Below are positions 42,528-51,320 of a DNA stretch of 64,000 nucleotides, piece by piece (within the stretch, counting starts at the first letter, position 1; each line of letters begins with the position of its first letter). The stretch lies in contig NZ_PEBD01000010.1 in the NCBI RefSeq assembly GCF_002735905.1, positions 1-64,000 on the forward strand. Reading direction: 5' to 3'. The DNA is from Williamsia muralis (GTDB taxonomy: Bacteria > Actinomycetota > Actinomycetes > Mycobacteriales > Mycobacteriaceae). The notes beneath the pieces are model-generated. The model did no database searches. It had not been told where the DNA came from and worked only from the letters and a program-made list of their open reading frames with translations. The position numbers were made by a program, and so were the translations under genes.

Positions 42528-44174
42528 GTGACTATGCGTCGTTCCCCCGGCCGTTCCGCGGCCATTGCAGTTCTTGCGCTCGTCTGTGCGCTTGCCGCCA
42601 CGTCTTGTGGCGCCTTCGGCAAGGAACTCGACACCGGCGCCGCCGCGATGCTGAACCGGTTCGCCGCCGCGATGGAAGACCAGGATTCGGCGGCTGCGGC
42701 CGGGTTCACATCGGCGCCGGGACCGGCGGGCACCGCGCTGCAAGCCACCCTCACGGGGATGTCGGCACAGAAGGTCGACGTGAAGGTGGGGCACGCCCAG
42801 GAGTACACCGACGGCACCGCGACCTTCGACCTCGAGACCACCTGGCAACTCGGCAACGAGCGCGAGTTCACCACGAAGACGGCCGGCTCGGCGCGCAAGC
42901 TGTCCCTCGGCTGGAGGGTGAACTGGCAACCCGAACTACTCGCCGACGACATGCCCGCCGGGGGAAGCCTCCGGAACATCCGCACCGACGCACGGCCCTC
43001 CCCGGTGGTACTCGACCGCTCCGGCAAGCCGATGCTCAACCTGCAGACGATCAACGAGATCGTTCTCGATCCCGGCGCCACCCGTAATCTGGGGGCGGCG
43101 ACCACGGCACTTGCCGGGATCATCGCCCCGCTCGCGCCACTGGTCACCCCGGCCGTGATGACCCAGCAGCTTCGCGATTCGGGTAATCAGCCCGTCACCG
43201 TCGTGTCCGTACGCGAGTCGGACATGGTGGCGCTGGCCGGCGACCCGAAGTCGGTGCCCGGTGTGTCGATCCGGAAGGTGCCGCAGCTGGTCCTGATCGA
43301 CCGGCGACTGGACTCGCCGGTACTCGACGGCGTCCACGACTACTGGCAGGCCATCCGCGACGCCACATCCGGATGGGCGGTCCAGATGCTGGCGCCCGGC
43401 CAGAAGCCGCTGCAGCTCGCCGGTGAGCAGGGGCCCGCCGGTCCGAACGTGCCCACCACCATCGACCCGACCACCCAGTTGGACGCCCTCGATGCCGTTG
43501 TCGAGGTCGCACAACCGGCGAGCATCCTGGTGCTCGACGCCAAGACCGGGGCGATCCGCGCGTCCACCCGCAACGACCTGGCCACCGAACACGGCATCAC
43601 GATCGGCAGGCAGTACCCGGCGGGCACGACGTTGGGCCCGGCCGCCAAGGTCATCAACGAGGTTGCCGGATCCGATGATTCGAAGGCGGCCGCGTTGCTG
43701 GCCCAACTCGGCCTCGACGTGGACTTCACCATCCCGGGTGTCCGCCCCGAGGGCGGAGGGCAGGGCATCGACGCCAAGCCGGTGACCTTCCGCTCCGAGG
43801 ACCTCACCGTGTCCGCGCTGAACATGGCGACGCTCGGGGTGGCGATAGCCCGCGGCAGTTCGATCGCCCCGTCCATCATCGTGGGGCAACCGGGCCGGGT
43901 CTCCGGGGGAGAGCTCGGGACCGTAGATCCTGCGGTGCTCGGCACGGTCGGCAAGGCCATGCGCGACACTGCGACCACGGGTGATGCCAGCGACCTGACG
44001 AATGCGTCCGGAATGCGAGCGCTCGTGGGCACCAACGGCCCGCAGGGTCCGGGCTGGTTTGTCGGCATCTCGGGCAGCAAGGTCTTTGTTGTCTACTGCG
44101 AGGGCGAACGGTCGGGTACTGCGGCTCTTGCTGTGGCGCAACGATTTCTGACCCCTCGGGTACATCCGCAGTAG
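42528..44174 (+). CDS. Penicillin-binding-protein-like lipoprotein with degenerate active site
   Basis: A 548-residue lipoprotein shaped like the mycobacterial PBP lipoprotein Rv2864c. Lipobox ATSC lies near residue 27. An NTF2-like MecA_N domain follows (AAAMLNRFAAAMEDQDSAAA near 40), then a dimerisation region and a transpeptidase-like domain from about residue 310 (ASILVLDAKTGAIRAST). The catalytic SxxK is not kept: where GSTFK is expected the sequence reads YPAGTTLGPA. The KTG motif is replaced by ALVGTNG. Surrounding fold landmarks (LTVSALNMATLGVAIARG, GPGWFVGISGSKVFVVY) remain. It is probably a non-catalytic PBP with a scaffold or sensing role. GTG 42528 follows AGGAG by eight bases. 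Confidence 0.8.
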   Translation: MTMRRSPGRSAAIAVLALVCALAATSCGAFGKELDTGAAAMLNRFAAAMEDQDSAAAAGFTSAPGPAGTALQATLTGMSAQKVDVKVGHAQEYTDGTATFDLETTWQLGNEREFTTKTAGSARKLSLGWRVNWQPELLADDMPAGGSLRNIRTDARPSPVVLDRSGKPMLNLQTINEIVLDPGATRNLGAATTALAGIIAPLAPLVTPAVMTQQLRDSGNQPVTVVSVRESDMVALAGDPKSVPGVSIRKVPQLVLIDRRLDSPVLDGVHDYWQAIRDATSGWAVQMLAPGQKPLQLAGEQGPAGPNVPTTIDPTTQLDALDAVVEVAQPASILVLDAKTGAIRASTRNDLATEHGITIGRQYPAGTTLGPAAKVINEVAGSDDSKAAALLAQLGLDVDFTIPGVRPEGGGQGIDAKPVTFRSEDLTVSALNMATLGVAIARGSSIAPSIIVGQPGRVSGGELGTVDPAVLGTVGKAMRDTATTGDASDLTNASGMRALVGTNGPQGPGWFVGISGSKVFVVYCEGERSGTAALAVAQRFLTPRVHPQ

Positions 44175-44223
44175 CCCTGCCGCCACCGCGTACTGCAGGC
44201 AGTGTCGTTACCCGACGCAGGCC

Positions 44224-45585
44224 CTACATGTTCAGATACCGGGGATTGGCCACCATCAGACGATCCGTGACAGCGGCGCGTGTGGCGGTGACCACGGCCG
44301 GATCGTCGGCACCGATCGACCCGGAGCGGATCGCCAGGGCCAACTCGGCCTCGGTGTCGAAGCCGAGGTCGGAGAGGCGAGTCCGCCGACGTTGCTGCTG
44401 AACACCCCCGTATGTCAATTCACGCTCGACGATGTCGAGCACATTGGCGGCGACCCGAGCCTGGAATGCGAGAGCCGGGTCGGAGGCGGTCATCACGGAC
44501 GCGCGGAGGAACTCGGTGACGGCACCGACGAGTTCCGGGGTGGTCGGTCTGCCGTGCAACTCGGTCCACGGCAGTTCGGTCAACTCGGTCGGAGCGGGGT
44601 CGGCCGGGTGACCGAGGGCGAGCAACAGGTCGTGCTCCTGCTCGCAGACCCGCCGGCCGATGGCAGCGAGTTCCACCGACCGGACCTCGCCCGACAGGTG
44701 TCGCTGCGCCATCTGGGCGCAACCGATACCCCACCATGCCGTGCGGTAGATCTGCCACCAGCGAACCGCGTCCTCATCCGGCCGCGACCCGCTGACCTGC
44801 GCATAACCGTCCAGCAGTTCGTCGATGGAACCGAAACCACCGACCTCGGGTTCGGTACCGAAGCGCCAGCACTTGACCAGCAGCCAACCCAGGTCTTCCC
44901 TGGGATCGCCGATGTGGGTGAGCTCCCAGTCCAGGACGGCGGCCAGCCCTCCTTCGTCGACGATCAAGTTGCCGTTGCGGAAGTCGCCATGCACCACTGC
45001 TTCCCCGACCGGTTCGGGTTGGTGAGCGGCCAGCCACGCCAACGCGATCTCGGTGACGGCCGACGGTGTGTCCAGGTCGAGGTAGAGAGCGCGCAGATGG
45101 TCGAGATCCGCAGTCGGGGCACTGCGTAAGGCCGGTACCGAGCCGAGTGGGATGGAATGGATGCGGGCCAGCGTCCGACCGAGCTCGGACGCCATCGAGG
45201 TGCGGGCATCGACATAGCGGTTGTCGCGCAGTATTTTCCGTGGAATGGTCTCGCCGTCGATGTGGTCGGCGATCAGGTACGGCGCGCCCAGTGCTGCACC
45301 GTCATCGGCGAAATCCACCACCCGAGGTACCGGAACGCCGGCATCGTGCGCAGCCGCGATGGCCTCGGCCTCCCTCGTCATACCCATCGGGCCGTGACCA
45401 CCCCCGGGTTGACGACGCAAAACCATCCGCTGCACATGCGCGCCGTGGTGCGCCTCGAACGACCACGTCTCACTGTTCGCCCCGGCTGTCAGTCGCTGCA
45501 GATGATCGATCCGGACTCGTTGGCCGAGAACAGTTGTCAGTCGTTCGGTGAGGCGCAGCCCGATGTCGTCGATGCCGGGTTCCAT
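44224..45585 (-). CDS. Phosphotransferase-family protein (APH/choline-kinase fold) with DUF6285-like tail
   Basis: A 453-residue protein. Residues 1-330 have the aminoglycoside-phosphotransferase fold: VHGDFRNGNLIVDEGG near residue 205 (catalytic Asp and Asn) and AVLDWELTHIGDPREDLGWL near 225 (metal-binding Asp). Residues about 350-450 form a helical tail ending in NPRYLNM. Such kinases are often encoded beside acyl-CoA dehydrogenases in actinobacteria, as in ACAD10/11, which phosphorylate 4-hydroxyacyl-CoA. That role is a fair guess here. ATG 45585, with AGGAG eight bases before it, lies five bases after the dehydrogenase stop. Confidence 0.85.
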   Translation of the reverse strand: MEPGIDDIGLRLTERLTTVLGQRVRIDHLQRLTAGANSETWSFEAHHGAHVQRMVLRRQPGGGHGPMGMTREAEAIAAAHDAGVPVPRVVDFADDGAALGAPYLIADHIDGETIPRKILRDNRYVDARTSMASELGRTLARIHSIPLGSVPALRSAPTADLDHLRALYLDLDTPSAVTEIALAWLAAHQPEPVGEAVVHGDFRNGNLIVDEGGLAAVLDWELTHIGDPREDLGWLLVKCWRFGTEPEVGGFGSIDELLDGYAQVSGSRPDEDAVRWWQIYRTAWWGIGCAQMAQRHLSGEVRSVELAAIGRRVCEQEHDLLLALGHPADPAPTELTELPWTELHGRPTTPELVGAVTEFLRASVMTASDPALAFQARVAANVLDIVERELTYGGVQQQRRRTRLSDLGFDTEAELALAIRSGSIGADDPAVVTATRAAVTDRLMVANPRYLNM

Positions 45586-45590
45586 CGGAT

Positions 45591-46862
45591 TCACTCCTGC
45601 TTGTCGGTCTTGATCTTGCCGGGCCCGGCGAATCCGAACAGGTAGCCGGCCACCTTGCGGATCTGAACCTCTTCGGAGCCTTCGGTGATCCGGTACCGAC
45701 GGTGGTGCCGATAGATGTGTTCGAACGGCATGTGCCGGGTGTAACCCATCCCCCCGTGCACCTGGATGGCGCGATCGGCGGCGTCGCAGACCAGCCTGTT
45801 GGCCCGGTAATTGCACATCGACACCTTGTCGCTGATCTGCATGTGCGGCAATCGGTCCAGCTCCCAGGCCGTCTTGCGGACGAGGCCGCGAACCATCTCG
45901 GCCTCGGTGTGCAACTCGACGAGTGGGAACTGGATGGCCTGCCTGCTCGACAGGGGAGCTCCGAACGTGATCCGCTTGCGGGCGTACTCCACACTGCGGT
46001 CGATGCAGTACTGGGCCGCACCGACTCCGGAGGCCGCCTGCCGGATCCGATTCTCGTGGACGAACGTCTGTGCGACCGCAAGGCCTTCGCCTTCGACACC
46101 GAAGATGGCCGAATTCGGTACCCGCACATCACTGATGGTGACCTCGGCGTGGTCTGTGGGCATGTTGAACGTCCACCACTGGAAATCGACGGAGAAGCCG
46201 GGCAGGTCGGTGGGAACGAAGAACGCCGTGATGCCGCGGGCATCGCCGTCCTTGCCCGAGGTGCGCGCGAACACCACATCGTGGGTGGCGTTGTGCATCC
46301 CGGAGTTGAACCGTTTGCCGCCGTTGATGACCCAGTCGTCACCATCGCGCCGGGCGGTGGTCTCCATCCACGTGGCGTCGCTCCCGTGATCGGGTTCGGT
46401 GAGACCGAAGCCGATGCGGGCTTCCCCGCGGATCATGGGTTCGAGGAACTCCTCACGCTGCTCAGGAGTGCCGAACTGCATCAACATGTGGGCGAACGGG
46501 AAGTTCCCGACGATGGACGACTCGTTCTGGAGATCGTTGTGCAGACCCAAACCTTTGTGCGCCAGATGCTCCCGGATGACTGCCATGACGAAGTTCGACC
46601 CGTCACGACCACCGACCTCGGCGGGCAACGCATACCGCAACCACCCGGCGTCATCGGCGAGCCGATGCATCTGGCCGAGCAGCTCTTCCCACTCGCGGCG
46701 GGGCACCCCACCGCCCTCGAAATCCGTGCGTGCGTACTCGCGCCGATGGTCGAAGAACCGCATGTTGTCGTCGGCTTCTTGCAGAGGCTTGATCTCCGCC
46801 TCGATGAACTCGTCGATCTCCCTGAGTGTCTGCGTGATCGATTCGGGCAGGTCGAAATCCAC
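45591..46862 (-). CDS. Acyl-CoA dehydrogenase
   Basis: A 423-residue FAD-dependent dehydrogenase that introduces an alpha-beta double bond in acyl-CoA. FAD and substrate segments are GFGLTEPDHGSDATWMETTA near residue 148 and GVGAAQYCIDRSVEYARKRI near 268. QVHGGMGYTRHMPFEHIYR lies near 372. The catalytic-base region reads YRITEGSEEVQIRKVAGY near 397. It is of the ACAD10/11-like kind usually paired with an APH-type kinase, as here. The start is GTG 46862, with AAGGA seven bases upstream. The open frame further upstream is antisense to the cyclase gene. Confidence 0.9.
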   Translation of the reverse strand: MDFDLPESITQTLREIDEFIEAEIKPLQEADDNMRFFDHRREYARTDFEGGGVPRREWEELLGQMHRLADDAGWLRYALPAEVGGRDGSNFVMAVIREHLAHKGLGLHNDLQNESSIVGNFPFAHMLMQFGTPEQREEFLEPMIRGEARIGFGLTEPDHGSDATWMETTARRDGDDWVINGGKRFNSGMHNATHDVVFARTSGKDGDARGITAFFVPTDLPGFSVDFQWWTFNMPTDHAEVTISDVRVPNSAIFGVEGEGLAVAQTFVHENRIRQAASGVGAAQYCIDRSVEYARKRITFGAPLSSRQAIQFPLVELHTEAEMVRGLVRKTAWELDRLPHMQISDKVSMCNYRANRLVCDAADRAIQVHGGMGYTRHMPFEHIYRHHRRYRITEGSEEVQIRKVAGYLFGFAGPGKIKTDKQE

Positions 46863-46894
46863 TGAATTGTCCTTGCTGATCGGTGAGCGGGCGG

Positions 46895-47911
46895 TTACAG
46901 GATCGCGATGGGGTTCAACGGGGAACCGACGGCATTGGTGACGTTCAGCGGCGGGGCGGACAAGAAGAACTCGTAGCGGCCCTCGGCAGCACATACCTCG
47001 GCGAGGTCGTCGAGCCACCACACCTCGCCCAAGGTGAGTCCGAGGTCGCGGATCAGCCGGATGTGCAGTGGATACAGTCGGTCGCTCGGGTCCTCGGCGG
47101 GCTCGACCTCGGTGGCGATGTTGTCCACTGCCACAGCGGCGATCTCTTTGTGGTGGATCCACTCCACGCAGTCGCGTCCGAGCCCGGGCGATCCGGCCGC
47201 CCAGAACTCGGATTTGTCTGCGAGCGAATAGAACCAGGGGACATGCCCGGTACGCAGCAGCAAGATGTCGCCGGTGCCCACCGTGACCCCTTGCTCGGTG
47301 GCGCAGGCGTCGAGGTCGTCGGGGGTGATCACGACCCCGGGTTCGAGCCGCTCCACGCCCTGCCACCGGGCTAGGTCGAGCAGGACACCGCGGCCGGCGA
47401 GGGAGGTCTTCAGCTGGTGGATGGAGTTCCGGCCAGCACCGCCGCCGGACTCGGTGTTCCCGATCCAGTAGCCGTTGTACATGACATCGTCAGAACAGAT
47501 GTGGGCCAGGCTGTCCCACTGGGTGCTGCCCTGCAGTGGCATGAAGATGTAGTCGTCGGCGCCCTGGATGCGAGGCGCGATCAGCTGGAGCTGTGAGCCG
47601 ACCGTGAAGTCGGCGCCGGTGTAGCCGAACAGGTGCACCACCCCAGGCCGACTCGGGTGGACCGGGCCGGAAGCGTCCAGCGGAATTGCACAACTGATCG
47701 TCTGTCCCGTACGAATCAGCGCCGCAGCGGCTTTGACCATGTCCGGGGTGATGAAGTTGGCGGTTCCGCGCTGATCGTCCTCGCCCCAGCGACCCCAGTT
47801 GTTGGGCGCGGAGGTGTTGACGTAACCAACGCGTTTGCCTTGTTCGTCGACGGTGTAGTCCGGCGGGGTCCAGGCCAGTGACCAGTTGCCACCGTCTTGT
47901 GTGCGTCCCAT
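46895..47911 (-). CDS. Cyclase-family (kynurenine formamidase-like) protein
   Basis: A 338-residue protein of the cyclase family (PF04199), metal-dependent hydrolases that open or close rings and amides. GRWGEDDQRGTANFITPDMV near residue 37 is characteristic. The metal site, usually HxGTHxDxPxH, reads PLQGSTQWDSLAHICSDD near 130, keeping Asp and the last His. DILLLRTGHVPWFYSLAD lies near 220 and PLHIRLIRDLGLTLGEVWWL near 290. ATG 47911 with AGGAG just upstream. It sits between ligase and dehydrogenase genes, so a ring-hydrolysing step in the same pathway is likely. Confidence 0.85.
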   Translation of the reverse strand: MGRTQDGGNWSLAWTPPDYTVDEQGKRVGYVNTSAPNNWGRWGEDDQRGTANFITPDMVKAAAALIRTGQTISCAIPLDASGPVHPSRPGVVHLFGYTGADFTVGSQLQLIAPRIQGADDYIFMPLQGSTQWDSLAHICSDDVMYNGYWIGNTESGGGAGRNSIHQLKTSLAGRGVLLDLARWQGVERLEPGVVITPDDLDACATEQGVTVGTGDILLLRTGHVPWFYSLADKSEFWAAGSPGLGRDCVEWIHHKEIAAVAVDNIATEVEPAEDPSDRLYPLHIRLIRDLGLTLGEVWWLDDLAEVCAAEGRYEFFLSAPPLNVTNAVGSPLNPIAIL

Positions 47912-47937
47912 GGTGCTCCTGTCGGGTCGTGAGGTGT

Positions 47938-49506
47938 CTAGGGTTGCGCCAACTGATCGCGCAGTTTGAATTTCTGCACCTTGCCCACGGCGTTGCGGGG
48001 CAAGGCATCGACCACCAGGATCTCTGTCGGCTTCTTGTACGACGCGATCAGCGACTTGCAGTGCTCGGAGATCTCTTCCAGGGTGGGCGGGTCTGCGGGG
48101 TCCGAGGGAACGATGACTGCCACAGGGGTTTCGACCCATCGGGGGTGAGGCTTGGCCACCACAGCGACCTCGGAGACCTTGCTGTGTGAGTCGATGGCGT
48201 CCTCGACCTCGGCGCAGTAGATGTTCTCCCCGCCGGAGTTGACCATGTCCTTGGTCCGATCGACCACCTTGATGTAACCCTCGTCGTCCATCACGCACAG
48301 GTCGTCGGAATGAAACCAGCCGCCCCGCATGGCATCTGCGGTGGCATCGGGGTTGCGCCAGTATTCCTTCAAGACGGTGGGGCCGCGGTACACGATCTCA
48401 CCGACCTCGCCGACCGGCACGTCGTTCATGTCGGGGTCCACCAGACGTACTTCGACATTCATCAGGGGCTTACCCACCGAGCCGTTCTTCCTGAGTGCGT
48501 CCTCTCCGCGCAGAATGCAGGTGGCAGAACTCATCTCGGTCTGGCCGAACACGTTGAAGACCGGCACGTCGCCGAAGGCGTCGGACATCGCCTGCAGCAC
48601 CGAAGGAGGAGCGGCCGAGGCGCCCCAGGCGATCCGTTCGAGCGAGTAGTCGAGGTCTTTGGCCAGTGCGGCCTCGCAGATGGCCTTCCACTGTGTGGGG
48701 ACGAAGTAGCCGGCGACCACCCCTCGTTCCGACATGGTCTCGAGCGCCTTGACCGGGTCGAAGTTCAGGACGTCGATGAGAATCGATGTGCCACCGACGA
48801 AGACGTAGGCGAGCATCCCCGACAATCCGCCGATGTGGAACAGTGGCAAGCCGGACAACCCGACTTCGCCGTCACCGCTCACCCCTTGCTCGAGGCAGAC
48901 GTTGATGGTGTTCATCAGCAGGTTCATGTGGGTGAGTACCGCACCCTTGGGCTTCCCGGTTGTTCCCGAGGTGTACATGATGAAAGCGGGCTCGTTCTCG
49001 TCGATGTCGATGTCCAGCGAGTCGTCGTCGGACTCCAGGAGGGTGTCGTAATCGATTGCCTGCTCGCCATCCTCATGGTCACCACCGCAGACGACAAGGG
49101 TGCGCGATCCCGTTGCCTGCGCTGCCCTGGGTGCCAGCAAGTGGTCGGCGAACAACACCGTGGCGTCCGAATCGTCGAGAACGTAGACGATCTCGGCCAC
49201 CGACAGCCTGAAATTGACCGGCACGACGATCGCGCCGAGCTTCAATGCGGCGAAGTAGGTCTCGATCAGCTCGAGCCGGTTGAGCATCAGCACGGCGACC
49301 CGGTCGCCACGTTCGACTCCGAGGGTCTGTAGTCCCCGGGCCAGCCGGTTGGTGCGGGCATCGAGTTCGCGGTAGTTCAGAAAGCGGCCGTTGTACTCGA
49401 AGGCCAGGCGGTCGGGAACTTTCCTTGCGTTGCGAGCGAGCTGATCTCCGTGGGACATACGCCGCCCGGGGGCCGCCGCCACCGTCGTGGTCTCGAAAGT
49501 GCTCAT
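47938..49506 (-). CDS. Acyl-CoA ligase (class I adenylate-forming enzyme)
   Basis: A 522-residue AMP-binding enzyme that activates a carboxylic acid with ATP and CoA. The P-loop is FIMYTSGTTGKPKGAVLTHM near residue 173. The adenine motif is PVFNVFGQTEMSSATC near 310, the hinge is GWFHSDDLCVMDDEGYIKVV near 395, and the catalytic Lys lies in PRNAVGKVQKFKLRDQL near 508. ATG 49506 with GGAG upstream. It is the first gene of the operon ligase-cyclase-dehydrogenase-kinase. Substrate may be a fatty, alicyclic or aromatic acid. Confidence 0.9.
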   Translation of the reverse strand: MSTFETTTVAAAPGRRMSHGDQLARNARKVPDRLAFEYNGRFLNYRELDARTNRLARGLQTLGVERGDRVAVLMLNRLELIETYFAALKLGAIVVPVNFRLSVAEIVYVLDDSDATVLFADHLLAPRAAQATGSRTLVVCGGDHEDGEQAIDYDTLLESDDDSLDIDIDENEPAFIMYTSGTTGKPKGAVLTHMNLLMNTINVCLEQGVSGDGEVGLSGLPLFHIGGLSGMLAYVFVGGTSILIDVLNFDPVKALETMSERGVVAGYFVPTQWKAICEAALAKDLDYSLERIAWGASAAPPSVLQAMSDAFGDVPVFNVFGQTEMSSATCILRGEDALRKNGSVGKPLMNVEVRLVDPDMNDVPVGEVGEIVYRGPTVLKEYWRNPDATADAMRGGWFHSDDLCVMDDEGYIKVVDRTKDMVNSGGENIYCAEVEDAIDSHSKVSEVAVVAKPHPRWVETPVAVIVPSDPADPPTLEEISEHCKSLIASYKKPTEILVVDALPRNAVGKVQKFKLRDQLAQP

Positions 49507-49529
49507 GCTGCTCCTCGACGTCGAGCTGG

Positions 49530-49543
49530 TGAACAAGCGTTCA
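49530..49543. promoter_or_regulatory. TetR-type operator, site 1
   Basis: TGAACAAGCGTTCA is an inverted repeat (TGAAC, four bases, GTTCA) 24 bases upstream of the ligase start. It shares half-sites with site 2 at 49684. Confidence 0.6.
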
Positions 49544-49683
49544 GCGGCACCGTAACCGATGTCGCGATGAGCGCGCAGCCGTTTGCCGGACTGGCGCTGA
49601 CGCGCTGCTTCGGCGGCCTTTTCGCATGTGATGGTTGCTAGTGTTGCTATCGCCGGGTTGTTGCCGCCGCCAACTTGGTGCTG

Positions 49684-49697
49684 ACTGAACGTTCAGT
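49684..49697. promoter_or_regulatory. TetR-type operator, site 2
   Basis: ACTGAACGTTCAGT is a perfect 14-base palindrome between the divergent ligase and TetR genes, 66 bases before the TetR start. Its half-site TGAAC equals that of site 1, without the four-base spacer. Binding by the TetR protein of 49764 is inferred. Confidence 0.68.
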
Positions 49698-49763
49698 GGT
49701 GGCCTGTTGTCATCGATGCCCGGCCGGGACGGTGGGCGAGAGATCGGCGGTGAAGGGAGCCTG

Positions 49764-50417
49764 ATGACCGAGCGTCCGAGGGGAAACGACCCCCGCTTCA
49801 CCATTGACCCGCACTTCACCACGGCTGCGGTCCGGCAGGGTGATGACCCCACAGCGCAGGCGATCCTCAGTGCTGCGGTGCAGATGATCGCTGCACGCGG
49901 CTACCACGGGACGTCGGTCCGGGACATCGCAGGATTCGCGGGGCTCAGCGCCGGGAGCATCTACAACCATTTCGGGTCGAAACACGATCTGCTGGTGACC
50001 ATTTTGGTCCGCGGTGGTGAGGCGCTGGTGGAGAGCACCGAGAAGGCGCTGCTCGACGCCCCGGCGAATCCGGCGGACCGGCTCGATGCGATCGTCCGCA
50101 CGCATGTGGGCGTGCATGCCGAGAACCCACTCGAGAGTTACATCGGGAACTCGGAGCTGCGCAGCCTCGACGCCGTGGCCCTCGAGCGCGTCATCGCGAG
50201 TCGTGATGCGCAGCAACGAATCTTCGATCGGGTGGTGGCGGACGGTGTGAAGCGCGGGGTCTTCCTCACCACCAACCCGACCGAGGCGTCCCGATTTGTC
50301 GTCACCGCTTGCACTGCGGTGGCGATGTGGTTTCGGCCCACGGGGCCGGCGAGCGAGGAGCAGGTCATCAAGCGATATCAGGCTGTGGCCCGCGACGCGG
50401 TGGGCTACCGCCCCTAA
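49764..50417 (+). CDS. TetR-family regulator of the acyl-CoA ligase operon
   Basis: A 217-residue regulator. The HTH is at about residues 45-75 (ARGYHGTSVRDIAGFAGLSA, then GSIYNHFGSKHDLLVTI). The C-terminal part (ASRFVVTACTAVAMWFRPTG) resembles TetR_C_33/KstR2-like ligand domains, which bind acyl-CoAs. ATG 49764 is preceded by AGGGAG. It is divergent from the ligase operon and shares with it a region holding two TGAAC/GTTCA operators. Relief of repression by the pathway's own CoA thioester is likely. Confidence 0.87.
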   Translation: MTERPRGNDPRFTIDPHFTTAAVRQGDDPTAQAILSAAVQMIAARGYHGTSVRDIAGFAGLSAGSIYNHFGSKHDLLVTILVRGGEALVESTEKALLDAPANPADRLDAIVRTHVGVHAENPLESYIGNSELRSLDAVALERVIASRDAQQRIFDRVVADGVKRGVFLTTNPTEASRFVVTACTAVAMWFRPTGPASEEQVIKRYQAVARDAVGYRP

Positions 50418-50442
50418 GCCGACAACTGAACGCCGCCCGGGG

Positions 50443-51183
50443 TCAGCTGTACTTGGTCGCCAGGTATCGAGAGAACGTCTCGCGGCCGAAAGGTGTTCCG
50501 GGAACCAGGTTCTCGCCGTCCCTGAACGCCCCGAAGGTCTTTCCCGGAAGCCGCACCGGGAGGTCGGGGCGACGACGACCCGTCACGCGTTTCCACTCGG
50601 CCAACAGTTCGCGCGCCGTCCGCTGCTCCGGTCCGCCGATGTCATCGACGCGTCCCATCGGATCGCCGGCCGCCAGGTCCACCAGCCGGGCTGCGACCTC
50701 ATCGGTTGCGATGGGCTGAAAACTGATCGACGGACACAGCAGAACCGGCGAGAAACGCTGGGCCAGGAACATCTGCTCGACGAACGGATGGAACTGGGTG
50801 GCCCGCTGGATTGTCAGTGGGACCGGACCGGCGGCGGCGATCGCCTCGATCTCGAGTCGCTGACGGTAGAAGCCGAAGGGAATCTTGTCGATGCCGACGA
50901 TCGACAGCAGAACGATGTGTTCGACGTGCGCCTCGGCCGCCGCACTCACGAGATTCCGCGCGACCTCGATGTCATCGCCCCCGTTGGTGGTGGCCAGGTG
51001 GATGACGGTGTCGACCCCGTCCATGGCCTCGGCGATGCCGACGCCGGTTTTGAGATCGCCGGCGACCATGCCGTCGCCCGCGCGCCGGCTGAGCGCTCTC
51101 ACGTCGTGCCCCGCTTGCCGCAGTCGGTTGGTGGTGGGGACACCGATCCGGCCGGTTGCTCCGGTGACCAGATAAGTCGTCAT
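50443..51183 (-). CDS. NAD(P)-binding epimerase-like protein of the ECF41 (COE) system
   Basis: A 246-residue short, atypical SDR with the Rossmann motif YLVTGATGRIGVPTTN at its start, DTVIHLATTNGGDDIE near residue 58 and HIVLLSIVGIDKIPFGFYRQ near 90. It belongs to the NmrA-like group that binds NAD(P)H and often lacks a Tyr-Lys catalytic pair. ECF41 sigma factors are typically encoded next to a carboxymuconolactone decarboxylase, oxidoreductase or epimerase (COE). This gene is divergent from one and has a matching promoter. ATG 51183 with GAAGGG upstream; TTG 51189 is an alternative. Confidence 0.87.
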   Translation of the reverse strand: MTTYLVTGATGRIGVPTTNRLRQAGHDVRALSRRAGDGMVAGDLKTGVGIAEAMDGVDTVIHLATTNGGDDIEVARNLVSAAAEAHVEHIVLLSIVGIDKIPFGFYRQRLEIEAIAAAGPVPLTIQRATQFHPFVEQMFLAQRFSPVLLCPSISFQPIATDEVAARLVDLAAGDPMGRVDDIGGPEQRTARELLAEWKRVTGRRRPDLPVRLPGKTFGAFRDGENLVPGTPFGRETFSRYLATKYS

Positions 51184-51221
51184 GCTCAAGCCCTTCGTCG
51201 TGGTGATCCTCTCGCATCAAA

Positions 51222-51248
51222 GACCGGCAGCCACCGGCGAATGTGACA
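51222..51248 (-). promoter_or_regulatory. ECF41-type promoter for the epimerase-like gene
   Basis: On the minus strand TGTCACA (51248-51242) is followed after 16 bases by GGTC (51225-51222). The ECF41 target consensus, as I recall it, is TGTCACA, 16 bases, CGTC, so only one position differs. The predicted start leaves about 32 bases before ATG 51183. Confidence 0.68.
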
Positions 51249-51320
51249 AGCTCATGCGGGCAGAAGGGCCGCGAGCGTTCACCAGCAGAGAAACGGCCTG
51301 GCACGAAAGGGTGACGTCAT

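Noticed and set aside
46863-47366. N-terminal extension of the acyl-CoA dehydrogenase frame
   Set aside because: It overlaps the cyclase gene in another frame; GTG 46862 with AAGGA is at the normal start of the family.
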